DNA of 52,798 nucleotides, from positions 1 through 52,798 of the forward strand of contig CAIZEI010000071.1 of assembly GCA_903931945.1 (NCBI GenBank). The letters run 5' to 3'. The notes beneath the pieces are model-generated. The model was not told the origin of the DNA and did no database searches. It saw only the letters and a program-made list of their open reading frames with translations. Within the stretch, counting starts at the first letter, position 1; each line of letters opens with the position of its first letter. Source of the stretch: an uncultured Hyphomicrobiales bacterium. Lineage in GTDB: Bacteria; Pseudomonadota; Alphaproteobacteria; Rhizobiales; Beijerinckiaceae. Of this stretch, positions 1-8,180 are shown in pieces. The position numbers and the translations under genes are program-made.

Positions 1-126
1 CATCTGCGCAAGGCCGCGGCCCGCACCTTCGACGCGCTCTGGCGCGCGCTCGGCGACATTTGCGCACTGTTCGAACCCGCCGAATGCTGGAATTTCTTCA
101 AGCACGCCAAATACGCTTCCGATTAA
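1..126 (+). CDS. IS630-family transposase, C-terminal fragment (open at left edge)
   Basis: Reading frame 1 is open from the window edge to a TAA at 124-126 and gives 41 residues. The stretch with [14 protein letters not shown] followed by [13 protein letters not shown] resembles the extreme C-terminus of IS630/Tc1-mariner DDE transposases, which end in a helix followed by a C-x-N-[FY] and an H/AGY-like tail. The catalytic DDE residues lie outside the window, so whether the element is intact cannot be judged. Its stop codon overlaps the stop of the convergent LuxR remnant by two bases, meaning that the mobile element's end supplies the last codons of that regulator. Family assignment rests on this short tail only. 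Confidence 0.7.
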   Translation, partial: HLRKAAARTFDALWRALGDICALFEPAECWNFFKHAKYASD

Positions 127-139
127 GCGTACGATGCTC
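1..139 (+). mobile_element. Right end of an IS630-type insertion sequence (partial)
   Basis: The transposase tail is followed by 13 bases of non-coding end. The LuxR homology on the other strand stops at a TA dinucleotide (140-141). IS630 elements insert at TA and duplicate it, so the IS end is placed at about 139. The left end and the second TA copy are outside the window, so the terminal inverted repeat cannot be confirmed. Confidence 0.5.
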
Positions 140-740
140 TAATGTCCTTATTGGTCTTCCCAGCGGATGCCCAGACAAGACACTGGCGTTCGCGTGCCGT
201 CAGCATCAAAGCAGGAATTTTAAGGCTCAACGGCTTGACGGGCAGCGGCAGGGCTCGAACGCGCTCATGGAACGCCGTCGCAAGCAGTTGAAGACTTGCA
301 ATCGTCGGCCATTCGATTTCTGGTTGCGGATCGGCGTTTGGCCTGGCCGCACTCAAAACTCCGTAGTCGCCGCCGAAGCGATGAATCGGCACCACCACGC
401 CGGATCGGTAACCGAAGCGCTTCTCCATCTCCCTTTGACGGGAAGAGGTCGGAGGAGTTTTAAATATCCGTTCGTAGCGGAACGGGGTTACACTTAACAG
501 CGATGCTCGAACCAGCCGGTCATCCCGATAGTATCGGTTGGCTGCGTAGTAATTGATCCAGTTCGGATCAAGCGTTGACCAAATACGATCCGCGATCAAT
601 CCTCCACCTTGCGTGAAATGGCCGCTGCCGTAATTGAACGCAACAAATCCCAGTTGGAGAAGCGCTCGATTGAGCGCTTCAATCAAAGAAGTCTCGTCCT
701 CAATGGTTCCTATATACTCTATGAAAGCAGTTACGTCCAT
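123..740 (-). pseudogene. LuxR-family autoinducer-binding regulator, HTH truncated by IS630
   Basis: The protein (about 205 aa) has an N-terminal autoinducer-binding domain: the region around residues 40-130 contains the W-x-x-x-Y-x-x-x-x-Y/D pattern (NWINYYAANRYYRDDRLV) typical of acyl-homoserine-lactone binding. It continues into the start of a LuxR-type helix-turn-helix (LTARERQCLVWASAGKTNKDI). At that point homology ends and five codons read from the IS630 end lead to TAA. The recognition helix is therefore missing and specific DNA binding should be lost. The ATG at 740 is preferred over a TTG at 776 because GGGGAG lies six bases before it. Base composition looks lower in GC than the flanking genes, which hints at acquisition. 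No luxI-type synthase gene is visible in the window. Confidence 0.8.
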
Positions 741-846
741 GACCCACTCCCCAAGTAGGCAAGACAAGGTTTCCAAAAACTGCCCTTCACACCTTCAGAA
801 ACCCATTCTTGAGTAATTACAGTATAGTATGAGGTTCCTGCAATCC

Positions 847-864
847 GGTACCCGTTCGGGTACC
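847..864. promoter_or_regulatory. Lux-box-like 18-bp perfect palindrome
   Basis: GGTACCCG, two central T bases, then CGGGTACC: eight-base arms with exact dyad symmetry. Length and symmetry match lux/tra/cin boxes, the operators of LuxR-type regulators (18-20 bp). It lies about 107 bp upstream of the start codon of the truncated LuxR gene, where an autoregulatory operator or a luxI promoter operator would be expected. No luxI follows on the plus strand. Binding is inference. Confidence 0.45.
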
Positions 865-984
865 ATTATGTCATCGAGGCAGCACGACGTCTGGCACATC
901 GTCAGAACCGCCGCCCTCGCCAATCTTCGGCCGTCCCCGATGCTTCACGGCGCCCCACAGGCTCGAAGTCCCTTCTGGGTCTTG

Positions 985-1138
985 GCTGTGTAAAAACGCA
1001 AAACCCATCGCGAAGAGCAAATACGTGAGCGAGTTTTTGAGCCTTTAGGCCGTTCGAAATCTGGAAAGCGACCGAAAGCACTCGTGAGCGCGGCTATTTT
1101 GGATCGAATTTAATATGAGCTTGGAGTTTTTACACAGC
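985..1138. mobile_element. MITE-like element or solo IS remnant (154 bp)
   Basis: GCTGTGTAAAAAC (985-997) is matched by its exact reverse complement GTTTTTACACAGC (1126-1138). The 13-bp inverted ends resemble those of IS5/IS1182-like elements, recalled from the family without a database check. The 128 bp between them have no coding capacity, so the element can only move with a transposase supplied elsewhere. No clear target-site duplication is visible in the flanks. Confidence 0.6.
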
Positions 1139-1251
1139 GAGGATCATTCAGAAAAACCCGCCGCAAAACGCCCGCCCTCCGCCTTGGCCGCAATACGCCA
1201 ACAAGCGGTCGCAACGCCTTCGAGCGCCACGCGCAAACGCAGCTGGCGCTC

Positions 1252-2487
<1,236 letters not shown>

Positions 2488-2637
2488 GGCTTTTTGAAAA
2501 CTCTTGCTGATGAGCTGGACGGAATGGGCGCACGGGCCCGCATGTCAGGCGGAACTAACGGTTTCAAGGGCGCGGCGCAAGGGTCGGGCGAAATGCCGCC
2601 GGCCGAAACAGCGCCTGCAACCATTCGCCGGTTGGCT

Positions 2638-3306
2638 TTAGGTCCGCCCACGACCTGAGAAAAACCAGCGGTAGCACACTTGCACAACCAGAAGCGTCAA
2701 CAGCAGGGCAAAAATCGCATCGGACAGAAAATGGCCGCCAAACGCCATCCGGCCAAGCGCAGTCAAAGCCGTCATGACGAGCGCAGTCGCTACAGCCGGG
2801 ACCCGCAGCGGCGGCGGGGCGAGCATGGCCGGCGCGATCAACCATGCCGAGGCGGACACCTCGCCAGACACAAACGCGCAGTTTGTGGCGCATGCGCCAT
2901 CGCCGCGCCAGATCGGGCGGAATTGCATCGGCCCGCCAAACTCCTCGATCTGCGCGGGGCGCGGCCTGTGCCAGTGATCTTTCAGGCCAGCGTTGACCAG
3001 AAGACCCGGCCCCAGAGCCATCGTCAGCGCCATGAATGCGAGCCCGCGCCCGGTGAACCAATCAGAGCCCGGCAAGGCCCTGCCGCGTTGCTTCAGCGCC
3101 CAAACAAGAAGCGCGTAAGCCAGCACGACAAACGGCAGCCAGTAGAAAAAAGCACGATAGCTGCGCGCCCAAAGGCTCGCGCCCCAGAACGCGCCGCTCT
3201 GGTGGAACGATGCAGCGACAGCGATATCGAGATTCGGCCACAGGCCAAAGACCAGCGTGGCGATGCAAAGAGCCGCAATCGTCAGGATGACTGAAAGATT
3301 TGACAA
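2638..3306 (-). CDS. PAP2-family membrane phosphatase (lipid phosphatase-like)
   Basis: This 222-aa protein has about six hydrophobic segments and the three PAP2 motifs in order: K-x6-RP at residues 109-117 (KDHWHRPRP), SG-[E] at 147-149, and R-x5-H-x3-D at 186-196 (RMAFGGHFLSD). PAP2 enzymes remove phosphate from lipid or isoprenoid pyrophosphates at the membrane. Motif 2 normally reads PSGH, but here the third residue is Glu149, a substitution I recall from some proteobacterial members. Candidate substrates are lipid A phosphate, undecaprenyl pyrophosphate or phosphatidylglycerophosphate, and the sequence does not distinguish them. The downstream neighbour is argG, with no functional link evident. 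Confidence 0.88.
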   Translation of the reverse strand: MSNLSVILTIAALCIATLVFGLWPNLDIAVAASFHQSGAFWGASLWARSYRAFFYWLPFVVLAYALLVWALKQRGRALPGSDWFTGRGLAFMALTMALGPGLLVNAGLKDHWHRPRPAQIEEFGGPMQFRPIWRGDGACATNCAFVSGEVSASAWLIAPAMLAPPPLRVPAVATALVMTALTALGRMAFGGHFLSDAIFALLLTLLVVQVCYRWFFSGRGRT

Positions 3307-3318
3307 GACAGCGGTCGC

Positions 3319-3939
3319 CTAAGCCTGTTCGTGCGCGGGTTCAAGCCCGATCTCGCGCAACGTGACCGCCAGTTCCGGCGCCAGAATTGAAACCAGAGGC
3401 TGGTCATGCGGGATGTTCACAATCTCGGCATAGCCCGCCGCGCCCAGCGCGCGATGCACGCGCGTCACAAGCGTTCTGGCGTCGATGACCCAGACTTCAG
3501 GCACGCCATAGGCGGCATAAACGCCGATCTTGCGTCCAAGATCGTAGGCGAGGCTGGAGTCCGCCACTTCGATGGCGAGCAGCATATCGGCGCCTGTCGT
3601 TTTCCTGGGCCCGGCCACGCGCGCATGGACCCAAAAGTCTGGTTCGACGAATGTGTATTCATCAAGCCAAAGCGTCGTTTCTGGCGCTATTTGCAAATGA
3701 TCGGGCGCGGCGCGTTGCCAGAACCGGTTGAGTTCGATCTTGATCCACTCGTGGTAAGGGCCCTTGGGCGACGTGGGCACAACCTCTCCGCCAATCAACT
3801 CGAAACGTTCGTCTTCCGCAAGAATGCCGGCGCTGACCATGGCTTCGATTTCAGCAACGCTCCAGCAGCGCCGGTCGAGGCCTTCGGCGGCGCGCGTCGT
3901 TTTGCTCACTGGGGAGGCTATCGCCACATGCTCATTCAT
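3319..3939 (-). CDS. Uma2-family putative PD-(D/E)XK nuclease-fold protein (DUF820)
   Basis: About 206 aa with the Uma2/DUF820 pattern: an FELIGGEVV block near the N-terminus, YHEWIKIELNRFW, then VEPDFWV, LLAIEVADSS and the downstream DLGRKIGVYAAYGVPEVWVID segment. The PD, I-E-V and K positions are the presumed metal and catalytic residues of the restriction-like fold. The family is common in cyanobacteria and scattered in proteobacteria. Its cellular role is unknown and no endonuclease activity can be claimed from sequence. The start is uncertain: MNEHVAI at 3939 is used, an in-frame ATG exists at 3957, and neither has a clear Shine-Dalgarno. The gene lies 12 bp from the PAP2 gene on the same strand. 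Confidence 0.85.
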   Translation of the reverse strand: MNEHVAIASPVSKTTRAAEGLDRRCWSVAEIEAMVSAGILAEDERFELIGGEVVPTSPKGPYHEWIKIELNRFWQRAAPDHLQIAPETTLWLDEYTFVEPDFWVHARVAGPRKTTGADMLLAIEVADSSLAYDLGRKIGVYAAYGVPEVWVIDARTLVTRVHRALGAAGYAEIVNIPHDQPLVSILAPELAVTLREIGLEPAHEQA

Positions 3940-4053
3940 GGCCGGACTATAACACATTGTCGGGCGGGTTGAACCCGAAACGATAATGCGCCTTTCGCCG
4001 GCGCCGCCGGAGGCCTATGCTAACGACAGGCCTGAAGGCCGAGGGAACCCTGA

Positions 4054-4851
4054 ATGGCATTGTCGGAAGAAGAAATCGAGCGTTACGCGCGGCACATCGT
4101 TTTGCATGGCGTTGGCGGGCCGGGCCAGCAGAAGATCCGGGCTGCGCGCATTCTTGTGGTCGGCGCTGGCGGGCTTGGCTCGCCTTTGATCCAGTATCTG
4201 GCGGCGGCGGGCGTTGGCGAACTTGGCATTGTCGATGATGACATTGTATCGCTCTCCAATTTGCAGCGACAGGTGCTGCATGGCACGCCCGACATTGGCC
4301 AAAGCAAGGTCGCGAGCGCGCGCAACGCCATCGCACGTCTCAATCCGCATGTGCGCGTGGCGGCGCACGGGTTCCGGATGACAGCGGCGAACGCTCGCGA
4401 ACTCGTGCGCGCCTATGATATCGTCGCGGATGGATCGGACAATTTCGACACGCGCTATCTTGTTTCGGACGCCTGTTTTTATGAGCGCAAGCCGCTCGTG
4501 ATGGGCGCCGTCGGCGCCTATGACGGCTCGCTGACAGTGTTGCGGCCATTCGAAAACGCCCGCAACGGCGAACCCAATCCCACCTATCGCTGCCTGTTTC
4601 CAGAGCGGCCGCCCGCTGGCGCCGTCGCCGCCTGTTCGGAAGCTGGCGTATTGGGCGCCCTCACTGGCGTTGTCGGTTCGATGATGGCTCTTGAGGTTCT
4701 GCGCGAGATTGCCGGTTTTGGCGAAAGCCTTGTCGGACGCCTGTTGCTGATGGACACGCGCGCCATGCGATTTGAAACAGTCGCTTATGGCTGGGATCCG
4801 GACAATCCGCTGAGTGGCAAGGCGGCGGCGAAACAGGACGCGCTGTCTTGA
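4054..4851 (+). CDS. moeB: MoeB/ThiF/HesA-family adenylyltransferase
   Basis: The 265-aa length is typical. The nucleotide-binding loop VVGAGGLGSP begins at about residue 35, followed by the acidic stretch DDD (61-63), the SNLQRQ motif (68-73) and the YRCLFPERPPAG...CSEAGVLG region that holds the family's adenylation core. These enzymes adenylate the C-terminal Gly-Gly of MoaD or ThiS before sulfur transfer in molybdopterin or thiamine synthesis. The zinc-binding CxxC pairs of E. coli MoeB are not obvious. The molybdenum hydroxylase genes 15 kb away would need molybdopterin, which makes MoeB plausible, but ThiF cannot be excluded. A GAGGG ribosome site precedes the ATG. It is divergent from the Uma2 gene. 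Confidence 0.85.
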   Translation: MALSEEEIERYARHIVLHGVGGPGQQKIRAARILVVGAGGLGSPLIQYLAAAGVGELGIVDDDIVSLSNLQRQVLHGTPDIGQSKVASARNAIARLNPHVRVAAHGFRMTAANARELVRAYDIVADGSDNFDTRYLVSDACFYERKPLVMGAVGAYDGSLTVLRPFENARNGEPNPTYRCLFPERPPAGAVAACSEAGVLGALTGVVGSMMALEVLREIAGFGESLVGRLLLMDTRAMRFETVAYGWDPDNPLSGKAAAKQDALS

Positions 4852-4904
4852 GACTGACGCCCGATTGCTTTATCAAGCGCAGAGCTTAACCAAGGGAGGC
4901 TCCT

Positions 4905-5423
4905 GTGTCGCTTTACGATTCCTCTATCCCCACATATCAACAGGTACTTGGCGGCATGCTCGGCGTGCTCGACAAGGCCATCGCTCAATATAGCGAGAAA
5001 AAATATGAGGATATCTCGCTTCTGCATGACCGTCTGTATCCCGACATGTTCACCTTCACCAAACAGGTGCAGTCGTTTTGTGATCACGCCTCGCGTTCAA
5101 GCCTGTTGCTCGCCGGCAAGGACAGCGCCCCGCCTGAGCGGAACGAAACCACGCTTGCCGCCCTGCGCGAGCGAATCGTAAAGGCTTTGTCTGCGGTGAA
5201 TTCCGTGTCGAAAGCCGATGTCGATGCGCATGCCGACAAGGATGTCACATTTCCGATGGGTCCGCGTCAGGTCACGATGAAAGGCGCGGATTACATGATG
5301 CATTTTGCATTCCCGAATTTCTATTTCCACGCGGTGACGGCATATAACATTCTGCGGCATCGCGGGGTTGTGATCGGCAAGCGCGATTTCCTCGGCGTGG
5401 TTCCAGGAATGCCGAAGGCGTGA
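4905..5423 (+). CDS. DUF1993 family protein, copy 1
   Basis: 172 aa, GTG start supported by AAGGGAGG seven bases upstream. The DUF1993 pattern is visible: YDSSIPTYQQVLGGMLGVLDKA at the N-terminus, a central DMFTFTKQVQSFCDHA helix, and HFAFPNFYFHAVTAYNILRHRGV near the C-terminus. The fold is thought to be a DinB/YfiT-like four-helix bundle, with unknown biochemical function. A second paralogue lies in opposite orientation at 6038-6562, on the far side of the RidA gene. The gene follows moeB by 53 bp and ends just before an intrinsic terminator. Confidence 0.88.
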   Translation: MSLYDSSIPTYQQVLGGMLGVLDKAIAQYSEKKYEDISLLHDRLYPDMFTFTKQVQSFCDHASRSSLLLAGKDSAPPERNETTLAALRERIVKALSAVNSVSKADVDAHADKDVTFPMGPRQVTMKGADYMMHFAFPNFYFHAVTAYNILRHRGVVIGKRDFLGVVPGMPKA

Positions 5424-5450
5424 GTGTGCGTTTTCGTTCAAGGCCATGTT

Positions 5451-5486
5451 TCAAGCGAACCGGTTGTCGGTTCGCTTGATTTTTTT
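5451..5486 (+). terminator. Strong intrinsic terminator
   Basis: A perfect 12-bp stem (5451-5462 with 5468-5479), a five-base loop and seven consecutive T bases (5480-5486). It follows the first DUF1993 gene by 27 bp. It ends only 14 bp before the RidA start codon, so it also sits in the RidA leader. Confidence 0.92.
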
Positions 5487-5500
5487 CAGGGAGATTTCAA

Positions 5501-5851
5501 ATGAGCATTCGCCGCATTGGCGTGGGTCCGCGCATGAGCGCCGCCGTCGTGCATGGCAATACGGTCTATCTCGCAGGGCAGGTCGCCGACAAGAGCAAGG
5601 GCGCCGGCGTGACCGAGCAGACGAAAGAAGTTCTGTCGATCATCGACGCGCTGCTGGCGCAGGCGGGAACCGACAAGACGAAAATCCTCTCCGCCACGAT
5701 CTATCTGCCCGATATCTCCACCTTCGCGCAAATGAACGCCGCCTGGGACACGTGGGTTGCCGCCGGCCATACGCCCGCGCGCGCCACAGTCGAAGCAAAA
5801 CTCGCGGCGCCTGACTACAAGGTTGAGATTGCGGTGATTGCTGCGGTGTGA
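5501..5851 (+). CDS. RidA/YjgF/YER057c-family protein
   Basis: 116 aa, the usual size for the family, which forms trimers and in well-studied members deaminates reactive enamine/imine intermediates. The N-terminal MSIRRIGVGPRMSAAVV, the central NTVYLAGQVAD and the C-terminal PARATVEAKLA with its conserved Arg fit the family. The C-terminus replaces the classical E-I-x-x-I/V-A of archetypal RidA with VEIAVIAAV, so it belongs to one of the side subfamilies, whose activities are less certain. AGGGAG precedes the ATG. The start codon is directly behind a strong terminator. The gene faces the second DUF1993 gene across a repeat-rich gap. Confidence 0.9.
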   Translation: MSIRRIGVGPRMSAAVVHGNTVYLAGQVADKSKGAGVTEQTKEVLSIIDALLAQAGTDKTKILSATIYLPDISTFAQMNAAWDTWVAAGHTPARATVEAKLAAPDYKVEIAVIAAV

Positions 5852-5866
5852 ATCTCGCGGCGCGCT

Positions 5867-6011
5867 CCTCTCCCGCGCGCGGGAGAGGGTGGCGCGGAGC
5901 GCCGGGTGAGGGCGTCAACTGCTTCGCCGCCTTGAAATTCGATGACGCTTCACGGCCCTCATGTGTCGTTTGCTGACGCAAACGACACCCTCTCCGGCGC
6001 GCGGGAGAAGG
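5867..6011. repeat. Intergenic palindromic repeat cluster between convergent genes
   Basis: Three hairpins lie in 145 bp. A perfect 22-bp GC-rich palindrome covers 5867-5888 and is followed by GGCGC/GCGCC arms (5891-5903). A second hairpin has 11-bp arms at 5963-5973 and 5978-5988. A degenerate, similar copy of the first palindrome covers 5988-6011. The CTCTCCC...GGGAGAGGGTG pattern resembles abundant intergenic repeats of Rhizobiales, from general knowledge. It may also end transcription from both convergent genes. Confidence 0.7.
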
Positions 6012-6037
6012 AAAGAGCAGCAACATTAATTCCATTA

Positions 6038-6562
6038 TTACCCTTCAATCAAACCCTGCACCGGCCCCATGAAATCGCGCTTGGCGAGCGTCACGCCGCT
6101 ATGGCGCAACAGGTCATAGGCCGTCGTGCAGTGAAAGAAGAAATGCGGCAGGGCGAAATGCAACAGAAAATCCTTGCCCTTGTATTTGCGCACATTCGGG
6201 CCGGCCTGGATAGACAGCACGACATCGGCGTGGGCGTCGATGGTCTTCCTGTCGACGGATTCGACAAAGGCAATCGCCTTCAGCACGCGCGCTTTCAATT
6301 CTTCAAACGTCTTTTCGTCGTCGGCGAATTTGATCATTTCGGCGCCGGACAATTTTGCCGCGATCACGGCGCCCCACATGGAGGCGACCTGAACCTGTTT
6401 GCCAAAGGCATACATGTCAGGCGCGAAACGCGCATCGATCAGCGCGCGCGGATCGACCTTTCGCTCGGCGGCAAAAGCGATGGCCTTGTCGATAACGCCG
6501 GCAAGGCCGGTGAGGTGCTGGGTGACGACGGGGATCGAGGCGTCGAAAAGAGTGAATGACAT
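6038..6562 (-). CDS. DUF1993 family protein, copy 2
   Basis: 174 aa with the same layout as copy 1: FDASIPVVTQHLTGLAGVIDKA, DMYAFGKQVQVASMWG, then LLHFALPHFFFHCTTAYDLLRHSGV and KRDFMGPV at the end. The last 50 residues of the two copies are clearly similar, while the middle has diverged, which points to an old duplication or two separate acquisitions. AGGAG lies before the ATG. It is the last gene of the long minus-strand series and follows the DUF35 gene by 20 bp, so it may be co-transcribed with the CoA-thioester cluster. Function unknown. Confidence 0.88.
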   Translation of the reverse strand: MSFTLFDASIPVVTQHLTGLAGVIDKAIAFAAERKVDPRALIDARFAPDMYAFGKQVQVASMWGAVIAAKLSGAEMIKFADDEKTFEELKARVLKAIAFVESVDRKTIDAHADVVLSIQAGPNVRKYKGKDFLLHFALPHFFFHCTTAYDLLRHSGVTLAKRDFMGPVQGLIEG

Positions 6563-6582
6563 GCGGGGCTCCTGCCTGCGAC

Positions 6583-6990
6583 CTAAACGGGTTTGAATTT
6601 CGGCACCGACACGCCTTCTGCGACATCGTCAAACACGACTGAAACGGGCATATCGCAGCGCACGTCGTCTGGTCGAATCCCGACAATGTTGGAGATCAGG
6701 CGCGGCCCCTCCTCCAGTTCGACGAGCGCCACCACATAGGGGACTTCTTCGGCAAAAGCCGGGTGATAGACGCGGTCATACATGACAAAGCTGAACACCT
6801 TGCCACGCCCGGAAACCTGTTTGAAGCCAACGTCAGCCGACATGCAATGCGGGCAGGAGCGCGAAGGCGGAAACCAGTAGCCGTCGCACGCGTGGCAGTG
6901 CGGAATTTCGAGACGGTGATGCCTCGCCGCCTCCCAATAGGGAACCGATTCCGGCGCCGGGCGGGGGAGGGGTTTGCGAACCTCAGACAT
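6583..6990 (-). CDS. DUF35 zinc-ribbon/OB-fold protein, partner of the thiolase-like protein
   Basis: About 135 aa. A rubredoxin-like zinc ribbon is formed by Cys32, Cys35, Cys46 and Cys49 (CHAC and CPHC), followed by an OB-fold with the GKVFSFVMYDRVYHPAF and PYVVALVELEEGPRLISN strands usual for DUF35. Such proteins work in a complex with thiolase-fold enzymes (for example ChsH2-DUF35 with Ltp2, or DitF-type aldolases) and bind acyl-CoA. The second of two adjacent ATG codons (6988-6990) is chosen because GGGGAGG is spaced correctly for it. This ATG shares its A with the thiolase stop (TGATG), which suggests coupled translation and a stoichiometric complex. Confidence 0.9.
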   Translation of the reverse strand: MSEVRKPLPRPAPESVPYWEAARHHRLEIPHCHACDGYWFPPSRSCPHCMSADVGFKQVSGRGKVFSFVMYDRVYHPAFAEEVPYVVALVELEEGPRLISNIVGIRPDDVRCDMPVSVVFDDVAEGVSVPKFKPV

Positions 6991-8171
6991 CATGCCCTCC
7001 CCAGAATGAGCGTGGAATGGCAGACCTGATTGCCGCCATGTCCCGAAATCAGCGCGATTTCAGCGTCCTTCACCTGCCGGTGCGCGGGATAGGTGTGGCG
7101 CATCTGCCGCGCGCCTTCAACGAGTTGCAATACGCCTTCGGCATGAGCCTCTGACAATTGCCCGCCGGATGTATTGGTTGGCAAGACGCCGCTCATGCGC
7201 AGCGCGCCGGAGGCGACGAAATCGCCGCCCTCGCCCTTCTTGCAGAAGCCGTAATCCTCCAGCTGCGTCAGCACCATATAGGTGAAGCAGTCATAAATTT
7301 GCGCGGTGTCGACGTCTTTGGGGCCAAGCCCCGCCATGGCGTAGGCGCGCTCGCCGCTTTGTTTGGCGGCGGTGACAACCATGTTGTCGTCGGCGAACCA
7401 GCCCTTGGTGTTGTTATGCGTGCCAAAACCCTTGATGATCACGGGCGGCTGCTTCAAATCCTTTGAGCGCGCCTTGCTTGTGACAATCACCGCGCCCGCC
7501 GCGTCGCTGCGCAAGCTGCAATCGTAGAGCCCGAAAGGCCGCACGATGGAGCGCTGCGCGTGATACTCCTCCATCGTCAGCGGCTTTTTCATCTGCGCCT
7601 GCGGATTGCGCAAGGCATGTTCGCGAAAGGCCACGGCGATATGGCCAAAATGCTCCTTCGTGGTGCCGTAAAGATGCATGTGGCGGGTCGCGCCGAAGGC
7701 ATGCGTCGCCGCGGCGCTGTAATAGCCGTATTCCGGGCCGAATTCGCGCGGCAGCTGACTTGGCGGGCGCGTCTCATTGCGCACGCGCGCTTCTTCATTG
7801 GCGTGTGTGCGCGACCAGGCGTCGCGTCCATAGCCGCAGATGACGGTGGTTGCGAGACCGTGCTTGATCGCCATTACAGCCAGCGCCACGGACAGGATCT
7901 GGCTGGCGCCGCCATTGGTCACAGTGGTGGAAAATTTGGCGTTGATGCCAAGCCGTCCGCCGACCTCCTGATGGTGGCTGTAAATCTCGTCCGGGCCGCG
8001 GCAGAGGATGCCGTCGATATCGCTGAGTTTCAGGCCGGAATCGTCGATGGCGTTGCGCATGGCCTCGACGATGAGATCAAGACTCGACACGCCCGGAACC
8101 TTGCCAAGCCGGCTGTTGCCAATGCCAACGATCGCGCAGGTGTCGCGAAGGTCTGAGGAGGATTCGATCAT
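6990..8171 (-). CDS. Thiolase-fold protein of the SCPx/Ltp2 type lacking the nucleophilic Cys
   Basis: 393 aa, length and fold markers of SCPx-like thiolases: AIVGIGNSRLGKVPG at the start, DIYDCFT-like AQIYDCFTYMVLTQLE around residue 295, GGQLSEAHAEG and the C-terminal LISGHGGNQVCHSTLILGR. The position that carries the catalytic Cys in thiolases (N-x-C-[AS]-[TS]) reads NGGAS at residues 86-90, so Cys is replaced by Gly. The steroid side-chain retro-aldolase Ltp2 has the same fold, lacks thiolase activity and needs a DUF35 partner, exactly the partner encoded next door. Retro-aldol cleavage of a beta-hydroxyacyl-CoA is therefore a better guess than thiolysis. AGGAG precedes the ATG. It lies 9 bp after the TctC gene. 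Confidence 0.85.
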   Translation of the reverse strand: MIESSSDLRDTCAIVGIGNSRLGKVPGVSSLDLIVEAMRNAIDDSGLKLSDIDGILCRGPDEIYSHHQEVGGRLGINAKFSTTVTNGGASQILSVALAVMAIKHGLATTVICGYGRDAWSRTHANEEARVRNETRPPSQLPREFGPEYGYYSAAATHAFGATRHMHLYGTTKEHFGHIAVAFREHALRNPQAQMKKPLTMEEYHAQRSIVRPFGLYDCSLRSDAAGAVIVTSKARSKDLKQPPVIIKGFGTHNNTKGWFADDNMVVTAAKQSGERAYAMAGLGPKDVDTAQIYDCFTYMVLTQLEDYGFCKKGEGGDFVASGALRMSGVLPTNTSGGQLSEAHAEGVLQLVEGARQMRHTYPAHRQVKDAEIALISGHGGNQVCHSTLILGRA

Positions 8172-8180
8172 GTCTGTCTC

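Larger units (their letters stand above)
741..1251. other. Intergenic scar region between LuxR remnant and argG
   Basis: This 0.5-kb stretch has no convincing gene. It contains the lux-box-like palindrome (847-864) and the MITE-like element (985-1138). The remaining 110 bases next to argG (1139-1251) are proline/arginine-rich in every frame and show no family signature. It is best viewed as decayed accessory DNA. Confidence 0.6.

Noticed and set aside
5867-5903. CRISPR repeat
   Set aside because: Palindromes are not regularly spaced and there are no unique spacers; dispersed intergenic repeat is a better explanation.
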